From NCBI RefSeq assembly GCF_018224955.1, contig NZ_JAGTUU010000001.1:744001-808000 (forward strand): DNA of 64,000 nucleotides, written 5' to 3'. Shown piece after piece: positions 54,913-64,000 of the stretch. Under the pieces are notes generated by a model, which searched no databases, was not told the origin of the DNA, and saw nothing but the letters and a program-made list of their open reading frames with translations. The position numbers were made by a program, and so were the translations under genes. Position 1 is the stretch's first letter. The number at the start of each line of letters is the position of its first letter. The DNA is from Thetidibacter halocola (lineage in GTDB: Bacteria; Pseudomonadota; Alphaproteobacteria; Rhodobacterales; Rhodobacteraceae).

Positions 54913-56132
54913 TATTCCCGCCGTTCGCCCGGCTGCGGAACAAGCCCATAGCGCGCCGCCACCCGCCAGACATGCTCCGGCACCATGTTCTTCATCTTGG
55001 CCGGATGGGCACGGCGCAGGTGCAGCACCGTCTCGATCGCCTTCATCTCGACCCGCGCCCGGGCGAATTCCAACCCCCGCGGTCCGGTGCGCGGCTGGAG
55101 CCAGGCCACGATCGGCCGCACCCAATCAGGCATCCGCCGCAAGGGCAACCCGCCCGCCGCGCGCTCCGTATTGGCAAGAAACCCCTTCACCGCCGCCTCG
55201 CGCCGCCCCTCGTCGGTCAAGCCACGCAAGACCACCCGGTCGCCCAGACGGTCCAGCAGCCGCGCCCCGCGATCATTTCGCACGATCAGCCACTGGTCGC
55301 CATCGCCGCCCATATAGCCCACGGTAATGTCGGCCAACCGGTTGGTGTAGTCGACGCAGGTCTTGCAGGTCATCGGAAAGAAATCCGAAGGCAGATCCGA
55401 GATCGGCAGCTTGAGAAAGGGCACGAAGCGCGGCTTGCGCCCGTCATCGAACCGCAGTTCGACCCGGTAATCGGCCCGGAACTCGAGGTAGGACACCGTC
55501 TCAGGCTTCTCGTCCAGCAAGGCGAGGAACTGGTGAAAGCGATCGGTCGTCGTGTTGTCCGAACAGGGCGTGCCGATCACGGTGATCTCGTCAAAGCCCA
55601 GTTCGGCCTCCAGGGCGCGCAGCGCGTATACCTGGCAGGGCACGCCAACCACCGCGATGCGGCGATGCCCGGCCGCCCGCGCCGGCTCCAGCAGCGCCAG
55701 CAGCGGCCCGAACCCCATGCGCATGCCCCGGCAACGCGCCATGTCCGCGGCCTCGGTCACGATCACCGGCATCGGTTTCCAGCGGTCCAATGGGTCGGGC
55801 GCCGTCGCCAGGACCGCATCCACCGCCCGCGCCCGCAGCAATTCCGCCGCCAGCGCCGTGGTCAGGCCCGTCCACTGCGCCCCCTCCGCCGCCGGCACCA
55901 GCCGGGCCCGAAACATCACCTGCGCAACCCCAAAGAACGCCTCGTCGCCCTTCCCGGCCACCCGGCCATGCACGGATCGCTCCAAGGCGGGATAATCCGG
56001 CGCGATGAACTGGCAGGCCCGCCCGCAAGCCCGCCCGTCGCCCGTCCGCGAAATCCCGCAATCGGTGCACAGGCCCGAACGCGGCGCGCCGCCGATCTCC
56101 GGCACCGTCAGGCCACCATATCCGCCATCCAT
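54912..56132 (-). CDS. bciB: 3,8-divinyl chlorophyllide 8-vinyl reductase, BciB type (FrhB-like Fe-S flavoprotein)
   Basis: A 406-residue protein of the F420-hydrogenase beta-subunit family. Cysteines CTDCGISRTGDGRAC near the start and MTCKTCVDYTNRLADITVGYMGG in the middle are the Fe-S ligand regions. From memory of cyanobacterial BciB (Slr1923), the blocks EGAQWTG, PMPVIVTEA, CQVYALRALE, GTPCSDN, QWLIVRNDRG and GPRGLEFAR correspond well, so BciB is preferred over a generic FrhB. The enzyme would reduce the C8-vinyl group in bacteriochlorophyll synthesis. It lies between mraY and murD and has a PpsR-like palindrome upstream. Alternative: an FrhB-like oxidoreductase of other function. Confidence 0.75.
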   Translation of the reverse strand: MDGGYGGLTVPEIGGAPRSGLCTDCGISRTGDGRACGRACQFIAPDYPALERSVHGRVAGKGDEAFFGVAQVMFRARLVPAAEGAQWTGLTTALAAELLRARAVDAVLATAPDPLDRWKPMPVIVTEAADMARCRGMRMGFGPLLALLEPARAAGHRRIAVVGVPCQVYALRALEAELGFDEITVIGTPCSDNTTTDRFHQFLALLDEKPETVSYLEFRADYRVELRFDDGRKPRFVPFLKLPISDLPSDFFPMTCKTCVDYTNRLADITVGYMGGDGDQWLIVRNDRGARLLDRLGDRVVLRGLTDEGRREAAVKGFLANTERAAGGLPLRRMPDWVRPIVAWLQPRTGPRGLEFARARVEMKAIETVLHLRRAHPAKMKNMVPEHVWRVAARYGLVPQPGERRE

Positions 56133-56153
56133 GACCCGACTCCCGCCAATCCA

Positions 56154-56179
56154 GATGTGTCAACTGTAGTTGACACATC
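56154..56179. promoter_or_regulatory. Perfect 26-bp palindrome with PpsR/CrtJ consensus upstream of bciB
   Basis: Arms GATGTGTCAACT and AGTTGACACATC around a GT centre. The inner part is TGT (56158-56160), exactly 12 bases, then ACA (56173-56175), matching the PpsR/CrtJ consensus TGT-N12-ACA used on photosynthesis genes. It begins 22 bases upstream of the bciB ATG. It contains TTGACA, but no good -10 at the right distance was found, so the promoter position is unclear. Confidence 0.65.
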
Positions 56180-56225
56180 GCGATCGGACCAGTCCCTTCT
56201 TCGGTTCACAAATGCCGCTGGGAAC

Positions 56226-56271
56226 ACGAGGGGCAAAGCCCCTCGTCGGCCAGCCGCGCAGCGCGCTGGCC
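56226..56271 (-). terminator. Tandem hairpins downstream of mraY
   Basis: ACGAGGGGC-AAA-GCCCCTCGT (56226-56246, 9-bp perfect stem) and GGCCAGC/GCTGGCC (56248-56254 with 56265-56271). Two more GC-rich imperfect repeats follow up to the mraY stop at 56354. They probably separate mraY from bciB transcription; no T-run. Confidence 0.45.
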
Positions 56272-56353
56272 CGAGGACGACGGCGCAGCCGGAGGACGAG
56301 ACATCCTGCGCGCGCCGCAGGCGCGCCCCTTGTGACAAGGACGTGTCGCGGGT

Positions 56354-57436
56354 TTACCGCACCTTCAGCGTCGCAAGACCGATGATCGCCAAGATCAGCG
56401 AGATGATCCAGAACCGGATCACGATCGTGGGCTCGGCCCAGCCCTTCTTCTCGTAGTGGTGATGGATCGGCGCCATCAGGAAGACACGCTTGCCGGTGCG
56501 CTTGAAATACAGCACCTGGATGATGACGCTCAGCGCCTCCACCACGAACAGACCGCCGACGATGCCCAGCACCAGCTCGTGCTTGGTGACCACGGCGATC
56601 GCGCCGAGCGCGCCGCCCAGCGCGAGCGAGCCGGTATCGCCCATGAACACCGCCGCCGGGGGCGCGTTATACCACAGAAAGCCCAGACCGCCGCCCACCA
56701 CCCCGGCGGCAAAGATCAGGATCTCGCCCGTTCCGGGGACGTAGTGAACGTCGAGATACTCGGTAAAGTCCACCCGCCCCACTGCGTAGGCGATCACGCC
56801 CAGCGTCGAGGTCGCGATCATCACCGGCATGATCGCCAGGCCGTCCAGGCCGTCGGTCAGGTTGACCGCGTTGGCCGCACCCACGATCACGAACATCGCA
56901 AAGGGGATGAACAGGAAACCCATGTACAGCAGCGCGTCCTTGAAGAACGGGAATGCCAGCTGATAGCTCAGGTCGGCCGGATGCGCCCAGGCCGACAGGA
57001 ACCCGGCGATCCCGGCAATGACAAAGCCGAGGATCAGCCGCACCCGCCCCGAGACACCCGCCGTGGTCTGCTTCTTGACCTTCGCGTAATCGTCGGCAAA
57101 GCCGATCAGCGCGTAGGAGATTGTCACGAACAGCACGATCCAGACAAACAGGTTGTCCAGCCGCGCCCAGAGCAGCGTCGAGGTGACCAGCGCGCCGATG
57201 ATCAGCAGCCCGCCCATGGTCGGCGTGCCGGCCTTGACGAAATGACCCTCGGGCCCGTCGCTGCGGATAGGCTGGCCCTTGCCCTGCTTGCGGCGCAGCA
57301 CGTTGATCAGCGGCCGCCCGAACAGGAAGCCGAAGATCAGCGCGGTCATGAAGGCGCCGCCAGCGCGAAAGGTGATGTAGCGGAACAGGTTGAAGAAATC
57401 CCCCCCGTCGCTCAATCCCGTCAGCCAATACAGCAT
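56354..57436 (-). CDS. mraY: Phospho-N-acetylmuramoyl-pentapeptide transferase
   Basis: A 360-residue, ten-helix membrane enzyme making lipid I. Conserved blocks: [20 protein letters not shown] (metal-binding Asp pair), [30 protein letters not shown] and [16 protein letters not shown] 57436 is chosen by family length; the frame continues upstream into murF. 10 bases after murF. Confidence 0.97.
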   Translation of the reverse strand: MLYWLTGLSDGGDFFNLFRYITFRAGGAFMTALIFGFLFGRPLINVLRRKQGKGQPIRSDGPEGHFVKAGTPTMGGLLIIGALVTSTLLWARLDNLFVWIVLFVTISYALIGFADDYAKVKKQTTAGVSGRVRLILGFVIAGIAGFLSAWAHPADLSYQLAFPFFKDALLYMGFLFIPFAMFVIVGAANAVNLTDGLDGLAIMPVMIATSTLGVIAYAVGRVDFTEYLDVHYVPGTGEILIFAAGVVGGGLGFLWYNAPPAAVFMGDTGSLALGGALGAIAVVTKHELVLGIVGGLFVVEALSVIIQVLYFKRTGKRVFLMAPIHHHYEKKGWAEPTIVIRFWIISLILAIIGLATLKVR

Positions 57437-57446
57437 CGCGCAGCCC

Positions 57447-58883
57447 TCACCCGTCGCTATCCGCGGGGGCTTGGCCCATTTTGCGAATGGCGTCAACCAC
57501 GCGCCCCAGCCCGGTCGAGAGCGAGCCCTTGACCAGCACCACGTCGCCGGCGTCCAGTTCATGCGCGACCCGCTCGGCCATCTCGGCGGCGGTCTCGGAC
57601 CAGCGCCCGCGCCGGTCGCGCGGCAGGCTGTCCCAGAGGTGCCACATCAGCGGCCCGACGCAATGCACCTTGTCGATCTGCGCCATGGCCGGGTGGTCGG
57701 CCAGCGCCTTGTGCAATGCCACCTCGGTCGTGCCCAGCTCCTTCATGTCGCCCAGGTAGGCCACCCGCCGCCCGTGGCTGACGCGGCCCAGCCCGTCCTG
57801 CGGATGCGCCGCGGCCAGCACCTCCAGCGCGGCGGTCAGCGAGGCGGGATTGGCGTTGTAGGCGTCGTCGATCAGTTCGATCTTCTGGCGGGCATCGACG
57901 ATGTCCAGTTGCACGATCTCGCGCGCGCCGCGGCCCGACCCGGCACTCCACTGGCCCAGCGCCATGACGCCAAGCGCGCGGTCGAGATCCAGCGCATGGA
58001 CCACTGCCAAGACACCCATGCCGTTGACCGCGAAATGCCGCCCCGGCGCCATCACCTTGTAAAGCACCGGCGACCGCCAGCAGCGGCCCTCGGCGACGCT
58101 GCAATCGTCATGTGTCGTGATCCGCGTGACGCGGTGATGGTTGCCCTCCGCCTGTCCGAATGAGATGAGCGTCGCCGCGTAACGCCCTGCGATCTCATGA
58201 AGGATCGGGCTGACATCAAGGTCGCCGTTGTAGATCGCGGTGCCGCCCGGCTCCAGCCCCTCGAAGATCGAGGCCTTTTCGCGCGCGATGCCTTCGAGGC
58301 TCTCGAAGGCGGCCAGATGGGCCGGGGCGACGATGGTCACCAGCGCCACATGCGGTCGGGCCATGCGTGCCAGCGGCGCGATCTCGCCCGGGTTGTTCAT
58401 GCCGATCTCGATCACCGCGAAATCGGCGTCTTTCGGCATCCGTGCCAGCGTCAGCGGCACACCCCAATGGTTGTTGTAGCTTTTTTCCGCCGCATGGACC
58501 GTGCCCTGCGCGCCCAGAACCGTGCGCAGCATCTCCTTGGTCGAGGTCTTGCCCACGCTGCCCGTCACCGCCACGACTCGCCCCGTGAATCGCGTCCGCG
58601 CGGCGCGCCCCAAAGACTCGAGCCCGGCCTGCACCTCTTCGACCACCAGCAACGGCGCGTCGGGCGCGACGCCCTCGGGAACGCGGCTGACCAGCGCGGC
58701 CGCCGCGCCCTTCTCCAGCGCCTGCGCGACGAAATCATGCCCGTCGCGCGCGGCCTTCAGCGCCACGAAAAGCTCGCCGGGTTGAATCGTCCTGGTGTCG
58801 ATCGACACGCCGCACGCTTGCCAGTCCCGCGTCGCCCGCCCGCCGGTGGCGGCGGCGGCCTCGTCCGATGTCCAGAGCGTCAC
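57447..58883 (-). CDS. murF: UDP-MurNAc-tripeptide--D-alanyl-D-alanine ligase
   Basis: A 478-residue Mur ligase. [35 protein letters not shown] (P-loop), [10 protein letters not shown], and [20 protein letters not shown]. Attaches D-Ala-D-Ala, made by the Ddl encoded in the same cluster. GTG 58883 overlaps the murE stop (GTGA). Confidence 0.97.
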   Translation of the reverse strand: MTLWTSDEAAAATGGRATRDWQACGVSIDTRTIQPGELFVALKAARDGHDFVAQALEKGAAAALVSRVPEGVAPDAPLLVVEEVQAGLESLGRAARTRFTGRVVAVTGSVGKTSTKEMLRTVLGAQGTVHAAEKSYNNHWGVPLTLARMPKDADFAVIEIGMNNPGEIAPLARMARPHVALVTIVAPAHLAAFESLEGIAREKASIFEGLEPGGTAIYNGDLDVSPILHEIAGRYAATLISFGQAEGNHHRVTRITTHDDCSVAEGRCWRSPVLYKVMAPGRHFAVNGMGVLAVVHALDLDRALGVMALGQWSAGSGRGAREIVQLDIVDARQKIELIDDAYNANPASLTAALEVLAAAHPQDGLGRVSHGRRVAYLGDMKELGTTEVALHKALADHPAMAQIDKVHCVGPLMWHLWDSLPRDRRGRWSETAAEMAERVAHELDAGDVVLVKGSLSTGLGRVVDAIRKMGQAPADSDG

Positions 58884-60382
58884 AGCCCCCTCCCGTCCAG
58901 TGCGGCCACGGCGATGCTGGCCTGTTCGGCATCGTCGAACGGATAGACCGTATCGCCCACGATCTGCCCGGTTTCGTGCCCCTTGCCGCAGATCAACAAC
59001 GCGTCGCCCGGGCGTAGCGCGTCGACACCGCGCAGGATCGCCTCGGCACGGTCGCCCACCTCGGTCACGTCGGCGCCCGCGACCTCGTGCGCGCCTGCAA
59101 GGACGGCGGCGCGGATCGACGCCGGGTCTTCGGAGCGGGGATTGTCATCGGTCACGATGACCATGTCGGCGGCTTCGGCGGCAGCGCGGCCCATCAGAGG
59201 GCGCTTGCCCGCGTCGCGGTCGCCGCCGGCGCCGACGATCGCCACCAGCCGGCCCATCACATGCGGGCGCAGCGCCTCGCAGGCGGTGGCCACCGCGTCG
59301 GGCGTGTGGGCGTAATCGACAAAGACCGCAGCCCCGTTGTCCCGCGTCGCGGCCAGCTGCATCCGGCCGCGCACGGTGGTCAGCATCGGCAGCATGTCGA
59401 ACACGTCGTCGGGGTCAGAGCCGCAGGCGATCACCAGCCCGGCGGCGACCAGCACGTTTTCCGCCTGGAAGCCGCCGATCAGCGTCAGCCGCTCCTGCCG
59501 GACCTTGCCCCGCCAGGACAGGCGCAGGTCCTGCCCCGTCGCATCGAAGCGCTGCGCCTCGAGGCACAGGTCGGCGGCATCGCGGCCCACGGTGATGACC
59601 TCCTGCCCGCGCGCCTTGGCGATGGCCAGCATGTCGACGCCGCGCGCATCGTCGATATTGATGACCGCCGTCCCGTCCTCGGGCAGGACGCGGGCGAACA
59701 GCCCGGCCTTGGCGGCGAAATACTCGTCGAAGTTCCGGTGATAGTCGAGGTGATCCTGGGTAAAGTTGGTAAAGCCCGCGGCGCGCAGCGTCACCCCGTC
59801 CAGCCGCCGCTGGTCGAGCCCGTGCGAGGACGCCTCCATCGCCGCATGGCTGACACCGGCGCGCGCCGCCTCGGCCAGCGCGCGGTGCAGGGTGATCGGC
59901 TCGGGCGTGGTATGGCCCAGCGGCGCCTGCCAGTCGCCCTCGACGCCCGTGGTGCCAAGGTTGATCGCGCGAAAGCCCAGTTCCTGCCAGAGCTGGCGGG
60001 TAAAGCTGGCGACGCTGGTCTTGCCGTTGGTGCCGGTCACGGCAACCATCGTCTCGGGCTGGGCGCCGAACCACAGCGCGGCGGTGTAGGACAGCGTCTG
60101 GCGCGGATCCTCGGCGACGATCACGGCCGCGGGGCTGGAGGCCAGCGCCCCGGCGGCCAGTTGCGCGCCTTCGGCATCGGTCAGGACGGCGGCCGCGCCA
60201 CGCTCCAGCGCGGCAGGGATGAAAGTCGCGCCATGCACCTTGGTGCCCGGCAGCGCCGCAAACAGATGACCGGGCGCCACCGCCCGGCTGTCCACCGACA
60301 GACCTGTAACACGAGGCTCACGGCCGCCGCGCGCGGTCAGCCCCAGATCCGCCAGACTTCTTTCCTCGCGCGTCTTGGCCAT
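58880..60382 (-). CDS. murE: UDP-MurNAc-L-alanyl-D-glutamate--2,6-diaminopimelate ligase
   Basis: A 500-residue Mur ligase. VTGLSVDSRAVAPGHLFAAL, MVAVTGTNGKTSVASF (P-loop), MEASSHGLDQRRLDG and VTDDNPRSEDP; the DNPR tetrapeptide specifies meso-diaminopimelate, as expected for a Gram-negative. Start ATG 60382 lies 66 bases after the ftsI stop. Confidence 0.97.
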   Translation of the reverse strand: MAKTREERSLADLGLTARGGREPRVTGLSVDSRAVAPGHLFAALPGTKVHGATFIPAALERGAAAVLTDAEGAQLAAGALASSPAAVIVAEDPRQTLSYTAALWFGAQPETMVAVTGTNGKTSVASFTRQLWQELGFRAINLGTTGVEGDWQAPLGHTTPEPITLHRALAEAARAGVSHAAMEASSHGLDQRRLDGVTLRAAGFTNFTQDHLDYHRNFDEYFAAKAGLFARVLPEDGTAVINIDDARGVDMLAIAKARGQEVITVGRDAADLCLEAQRFDATGQDLRLSWRGKVRQERLTLIGGFQAENVLVAAGLVIACGSDPDDVFDMLPMLTTVRGRMQLAATRDNGAAVFVDYAHTPDAVATACEALRPHVMGRLVAIVGAGGDRDAGKRPLMGRAAAEAADMVIVTDDNPRSEDPASIRAAVLAGAHEVAGADVTEVGDRAEAILRGVDALRPGDALLICGKGHETGQIVGDTVYPFDDAEQASIAVAALDGRGL

Positions 60383-60448
60383 GCCCGCCTCTCTGCCCCT
60401 GCTTCGTCCGACCCCAGATACGCAAATGGCGCGGCGGGGACCAGAGGG

Positions 60449-62236
60449 CTACTCGCTTGTGCTGGTCAGCGTCTGCTCCAAGGGGTCGCGGTAGTCGGGC
60501 CGCAGGCCCAGCAGCGGCGCAATCCGCGTCACCATCTCGGCGGCGACAGGAACAGCCGTCCAGCCCGCGGTGCGGCGCGGCTTTTCGCCCGAGGTCTCGA
60601 CCGGCTCGTCCAGCGTCACAACCAGCGCATAACGCGGCGCATGGGCCGGGAAAATCGCGGCGAAGGTGGCGATCACCTTGTCCTTGTAATAGCCGCCGCC
60701 CTTTTCTTTGGGCTTGTCGGCCGTGCCGGTCTTTCCGCCGATGTGATAGCCGGGCACCTCGGCAAAGCTTGCCGTGCCTTCGGTCACGACCTTGCGCAGC
60801 ATCACGCGCGAGGCCTCTGCCGCCTCTGGGGACATGACGCGGGTGCCGCTGACCGGCCCGGCCTGTTTCAGCAGCGTGGGCTTCACCAGGATGCCGCCAT
60901 TGGCGATGGCGGCATAGGCCGCTGCCAGGTGCAGCGGCGAGGTCGAGATGCCGTGGCCATAGGAAATCGTCACCGTCGACAGGTCGCCCCAGCGTTGGGG
61001 GATCAGGGGCTTGCCACCGCGCGCCTCGACAATCTCCAGCGGGACCGGGTCGAACAGACCCATCGACTTGAGGAACTCCTGCTGCCGCGTCGGGCCGATG
61101 GCCAGCGCCATCTTGCCGGTGCCGCGGTTCGACGACTTGACGATGATCTGTTCGACCGTCGCCTTGCCGTAATTCTTGTTGTCGAATTCACCGATGCGGA
61201 AGCCGCCCACCTTGAAAGGTGGCGATGTGTCGATCACCGTTTGCGGCCCGACCAGGCCCAAGTCCATCGCCTGCGCGGCGGTCAGGATCTTGAAGGTCGA
61301 GCCCAGTTCGTAGACGCCCTGCACCGCGCGATTGAACAGCGGGCTGTCCGAGGGCAACCCCTGCGTCGGCGGGTTGGGCCGGTCGTTGGGGTCGAAATCG
61401 GGCAGGCTGACGATGCTGATGATTTCGCCGGTCTGCACGTCCATCAGGACAGAGGCCGCGCCCCGCGCGTTCATCATCACCATGCCGGCATGCAGCACGC
61501 GCTCGGCGGCAGCTTGCACCGACAGGTCCAGCGACAGTTCCAGCGGCGCGCCCTCGCGCGCCGGATCGCGCAGCAGGTCATCGTGGAATTTCTCGATCCC
61601 GGCGGTTCCCACCACCTCGGCGGAATGCACGCCTTCGCGGCCGAAACCGGCGCCGCCCAGCACGTGGCTGGCCAGCGCGCCATTGGGGTAAAGCCGCATC
61701 TCGCGCGGGCCGAACAGCAGGCCGGGCTCGCCGATATCGTGCACCGCCTGCATCTGTTCCGGGCTGAGTTTCCGCTTGACCCACAGGAACTTGCGGTCGC
61801 CGGAGAAATCCTTCAGCAGGCGCTCTTCCTCGAGGTCGGGAAAGATGCGGGCGAGTTCACGCGCCGCGCGCTCGGGCTCGACCATCTGCTGGGGATGGGC
61901 GTAAAGGCTGTGCGTCTCCATGTTTGTGGCCAGCACCCGGCCCCGTCGGTCGACGATGTCCGCCCGGCTGGCGATGATCGAATGGCCCGAGGCCTGCGCA
62001 CGGGGTTCCTCGGGTTCCGAGGCGGCCAGCATCCCCATGCGGGCGCCAATCACGCTGAAGGCACAGAAGAACATCACCGCCAGCATCAGCAGACGCCCCT
62101 CGGCCCGGCTGCGGGCGCGGTCGCGCATGTCCTCGTGGCGCAGGCGGCGGTTCTCGCGCTCGATGGCGTCGGGGTTCTCGCCCCGCTCGCGGGCTTCGAG
62201 GATGCGCGCCAGCGGGCGCAGCGGCTTGCGGATCAT
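60449..62236 (-). CDS. ftsI: Septal peptidoglycan transpeptidase FtsI (PBP3)
   Basis: A 595-residue class B penicillin-binding protein: cytoplasmic basic head, membrane helix LLMLAVMFFCAFSVIGARMG (about residues 49-68), pedestal domain, and transpeptidase domain with STFK (in ELGSTFKI), SSN (in KSSNRGT) and KTG (in GGKTGTA). It crosslinks septal glycan with FtsW as polymerase. ATG 62236 overlaps the ftsL stop (ATGA). Confidence 0.97.
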   Translation of the reverse strand: MIRKPLRPLARILEARERGENPDAIERENRRLRHEDMRDRARSRAEGRLLMLAVMFFCAFSVIGARMGMLAASEPEEPRAQASGHSIIASRADIVDRRGRVLATNMETHSLYAHPQQMVEPERAARELARIFPDLEEERLLKDFSGDRKFLWVKRKLSPEQMQAVHDIGEPGLLFGPREMRLYPNGALASHVLGGAGFGREGVHSAEVVGTAGIEKFHDDLLRDPAREGAPLELSLDLSVQAAAERVLHAGMVMMNARGAASVLMDVQTGEIISIVSLPDFDPNDRPNPPTQGLPSDSPLFNRAVQGVYELGSTFKILTAAQAMDLGLVGPQTVIDTSPPFKVGGFRIGEFDNKNYGKATVEQIIVKSSNRGTGKMALAIGPTRQQEFLKSMGLFDPVPLEIVEARGGKPLIPQRWGDLSTVTISYGHGISTSPLHLAAAYAAIANGGILVKPTLLKQAGPVSGTRVMSPEAAEASRVMLRKVVTEGTASFAEVPGYHIGGKTGTADKPKEKGGGYYKDKVIATFAAIFPAHAPRYALVVTLDEPVETSGEKPRRTAGWTAVPVAAEMVTRIAPLLGLRPDYRDPLEQTLTSTSE

Positions 62237-62577
62237 GGTTTCATCTCCGCGGTCGAGACGTCGACGGGCTGGGTGAACTCGATCTCTTCCGGCTGCGGAT
62301 AGACGACCTGATCAACGTTGCCGAACTGCTCGGGCAGCAGCGGCAGCAGGCCAAGGCGGTCGAAATTCAGCTCGGCCAGGTCGCGCAGCCGATCGGGACG
62401 GTTCAGATAGGCCCATTCGGCGCGCAGGATCGCCAGCCGTTCGCGCGCCTCGCCGATGTCGCGGCGCAGGGTCTCGACACGATCCAGCTCTGCCTGTGTG
62501 GTATAGTTCTCGCGATAGGCCCAGAAGCCCGAGGCGATGACCGCGCAGGCGGTCAGCAGGAAGAGAAGCGAGCGCAT
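62233..62577 (-). CDS. ftsL: Cell division protein FtsL
   Basis: A 114-residue bitopic protein: membrane helix MRSLLFLLTACAVIASGFWA, then a coiled coil with leucine heptads (AELDRVETLRRDIGEARERL) and a conserved LAELNFDRLGLLPLLPEQ tail. It links the divisome core FtsQ/B to FtsW/I. ATG 62577 has an AAGGAG site; the upstream frame overlaps rsmH and is not used. Confidence 0.92.
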   Translation of the reverse strand: MRSLLFLLTACAVIASGFWAYRENYTTQAELDRVETLRRDIGEARERLAILRAEWAYLNRPDRLRDLAELNFDRLGLLPLLPEQFGNVDQVVYPQPEEIEFTQPVDVSTAEMKP

Positions 62578-62611
62578 GGGGCAGTCTCCTTGCGTGTGCC
62601 TTGTGTCGCGG

Positions 62612-63589
62612 TCACGTCCAGTCCCCCGTGACCATGGGCATGTCGAGGTCGCCAGCTGCGATGGCCTCTGCCGGCACGTCGGTCCGCCGCGCCACGCGCA
62701 GCTTGGCCGAACGCGCCCGAGGGTTGGCGGCCAGTTCCCCGGCATCGGCGCCGACAGCCTTTTTCGTGATCATCTCGAACGGCCGGGTGATTTCCGGTGT
62801 CTCGTCGGAATAGCGGTTCACATGGGTCTTTTTCTCGGCATGGGCCTGGAAGAAGCGTTTCACCATCCGGTCCTCGACCGAGTGGAACGTCACGACGGCC
62901 AGCCGCCCGCCCGGTTTCAGCACGCGTTCGGCGGCCATCAGCCCCTGCCACAGCGCCTCGTATTCACCGTTCACCGCGATGCGCAGCGCCTGGAAACTGC
63001 GGGTCGCCGGGTGGCTCTGCCCCGGCTTCTGGCGCGGCAGGCACGAGGCGACGATCTCGGCCAGTTGCCCGGTCGTGGCGATGGGCGCCTCGGAGCGCGT
63101 CCGCACGATCGCCTTGGCGATCCGGCGCGAGGCGCGTTCCTCTCCGTAGACATACAGGATGTCGGCCAGGGCGGTTTCCCCGGCGGTGTTCACCAGGTCG
63201 GCGGCCGAGGGCCCCTGCTGGCTCATCCGCATGTCGAGCGGCCCGTCGCGCATGAAGCTGAAGCCGCGTTCCGCCCGGTCGAGCTGCATCGAGGACACGC
63301 CGAGGTCCAGCACAACGCCGTCGACCGCGTCGGCGACGGTGTCCATCCGGGCAAAGTTGCCCTCGACCACCGTCATGCGGTCGGCATAGGGGCCGATCCA
63401 GTCCAGCGCCATGTCCAGCGCGTCGGGGTCGCGGTCGATAGCGATCACCCGGTCGGCGCCGGCATCCAGAAGCCCGCGCGTATAGCCGCCCGCCCCCATC
63501 GTGCCGTCGATCCAGATGCCTTCTACCGGGGCGACAGCCTCGAGCAAGGGTCCGAGAAGAACGGGGATATGCGGCGCGGCGCCGGCCAC
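62612..63589 (-). CDS. rsmH: 16S rRNA (cytosine(1402)-N(4))-methyltransferase
   Basis: A 325-residue MraW-type methyltransferase. [16 protein letters not shown] loop [44 protein letters not shown] and [16 protein letters not shown]. It methylates C1402 in the decoding centre. GTG 63589 starts immediately after the mraZ TAG, with the ribosome site GAGGAGGAGG inside the mraZ end (encoding its Glu-run). Confidence 0.96.
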   Translation of the reverse strand: MAGAAPHIPVLLGPLLEAVAPVEGIWIDGTMGAGGYTRGLLDAGADRVIAIDRDPDALDMALDWIGPYADRMTVVEGNFARMDTVADAVDGVVLDLGVSSMQLDRAERGFSFMRDGPLDMRMSQQGPSAADLVNTAGETALADILYVYGEERASRRIAKAIVRTRSEAPIATTGQLAEIVASCLPRQKPGQSHPATRSFQALRIAVNGEYEALWQGLMAAERVLKPGGRLAVVTFHSVEDRMVKRFFQAHAEKKTHVNRYSDETPEITRPFEMITKKAVGADAGELAANPRARSAKLRVARRTDVPAEAIAAGDLDMPMVTGDWT

Positions 63590-64000
63590 CTAGGCCTCCT
63601 CCTCTTCCTCGTCGAGCAGCTGGAGCGGATCGAAATCCGCGGGCAGCTCGTCCAGGTAATTCTCGGTCGCGTCCAGTTCGGCCTCGTAGGTCTCGGGATG
63701 CCAGATCTGGAACGTATCGACGTTCGACGCGAAATAGGCCTCGCCCTCGATGCCGATCTTCTCGCGCAGGCGCGCGGGCAGGACGATGCGGCCGGTATCG
63801 TCCACGCTGGTCGTCACGGACTGGGTCGAGAACAGGCGCTCCAGCAGGCGGCGCTTCTGGCTGCCGCGCGGCATGCCAGAGATGCGATCCTCGACCTTTT
63901 CCATCTCTTCGATGGTGTAGCATTCCAGGTATTTGCGGCGATGATCGCCATAGACGATCACGAAATTGGGGCTCAGCCCGTCGGTCCAGTCGGGATCTCC
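63590..64000 (-). CDS. mraZ: Transcriptional regulator MraZ (5' end beyond the window)
   Basis: 137 codons of MraZ are present, the frame being open to the window edge (last visible GDPDWTDGLSPNFVIVYGD). The AbrB-like fold repeats are seen as DDTGRIVLPARLREKIG; a second, earlier copy must be cut off. MraZ binds DNA as a ring and controls the first dcw promoter. The acidic C-terminus (LLDEEEEEA) doubles as the rsmH ribosome site. Roughly 25-30 N-terminal residues are missing. Confidence 0.94.
   Translation of the reverse strand, partial: GDPDWTDGLSPNFVIVYGDHRRKYLECYTIEEMEKVEDRISGMPRGSQKRRLLERLFSTQSVTTSVDDTGRIVLPARLREKIGIEGEAYFASNVDTFQIWHPETYEAELDATENYLDELPADFDPLQLLDEEEEEA

Noticed and set aside
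56168-56198. Plus-strand sigma-70 promoter from TTGACA at 56170
   Set aside because: No acceptable -10 box at 16-18 bases, and no plus-strand gene follows; TTGACA is a by-product of the palindrome.
53262-56456. 1064-codon plus-strand frame opposite murD and bciB
   Set aside because: Crosses two well-supported minus-strand genes and an intergenic palindrome; Arg/His/Pro-rich shadow composition.
59087-62302. 1071-codon plus-strand frame opposite murE and ftsI
   Set aside because: Entirely antisense to recognised dcw genes, with Arg/Gln/His-rich shadow composition.
1-64000. tRNA/rRNA genes, insertion sequences, integrases or phage genes
   Set aside because: None seen: gene gaps are short, and no transposase-like product or cloverleaf-like sequence was noticed. 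A covariance-model scan would be needed to exclude small RNAs fully.

Overview
The window is high-GC, gene-dense DNA of an alphaproteobacterium, almost certainly a member of Rhodobacterales (Rhodobacteraceae / Roseobacter group). The evidence is the complete rhodobacterial order of the division and cell-wall (dcw) cluster with a DUF2484 gene between murC and murB, the CobS/CobT aerobic cobaltochelatase pair, and several families typical of the group (DUF2256 beside a photolyase, DUF427, a J-domain protein beside a BolA-like gene). A bciB-type divinyl chlorophyllide reductase, preceded by a perfect palindrome that fits the PpsR/CrtJ consensus TGT-N12-ACA, suggests a bacteriochlorophyll-making (probably aerobic anoxygenic phototrophic) strain. 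That lifestyle is an inference, because no reaction-centre genes lie in the window.

Layout. 1-730: start of a BamB-like lipoprotein gene and a YfgM-like TPR membrane protein, minus strand. 897-6395: an RND efflux operon (adaptor plus pump) behind a promoter framed by two palindromic operators. 6396-6513: a stack of hairpins belonging to a dispersed 3'-end repeat family. 6524-16827: DUF2256 and photolyase, aminopeptidase N, an SDR, a small membrane protein, an acyltransferase, a lytic transglycosylase, an unknown protein and gatB. 16828-17438: a mostly non-coding stretch with a small ORF and a strong terminator. 17439-21394: DUF4177, BolA-like, J-domain protein, MsrB, then fasciclin, anti-sigma and ECF sigma genes. 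21482-25989: cobS and cobT, separated by two paralogous small secreted proteins and a decayed gene.

26247-31114 holds the most unusual locus: four head-to-tail paralogues, each an OmpR/CadC-type winged-helix DNA-binding domain fused to a soluble alpha/beta-hydrolase with an apparently intact Ser-Asp-His triad. They start 1 to 6 bases apart and follow a promoter region with helically phased direct repeats. The DNA-binding domains are nearly identical, locally at the DNA level too, while the hydrolase domains differ. This suggests a bank of one-component sensors that read different small molecules onto the same operator.

31253-37243: Xaa-Pro aminopeptidase, DUF427, GAF protein, ClC chloride transporter and an FAD-linked oxidase. 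37392-64000: a long minus-strand block that, read in transcription order, is mraZ (cut by the window end), rsmH, ftsL, ftsI, murE, murF, mraY, bciB, murD, [plus-strand BaiN-like flavoprotein], ftsW, murG, murC, DUF2484, a frameshifted membrane protein, murB, ddl, ftsQ, ftsA, ftsZ, lpxC, bamD, recN. Together these make lipid-linked peptidoglycan precursor, assemble the septum and begin lipid A and outer-membrane assembly. Many joints are 4-base ATGA/GTGA overlaps, indicating translational coupling. A GGGGGC-TCT-GCCCCC hairpin recurs directly behind stop codons in this window, always in the same orientation relative to the gene, and is usually followed by a second conserved module.
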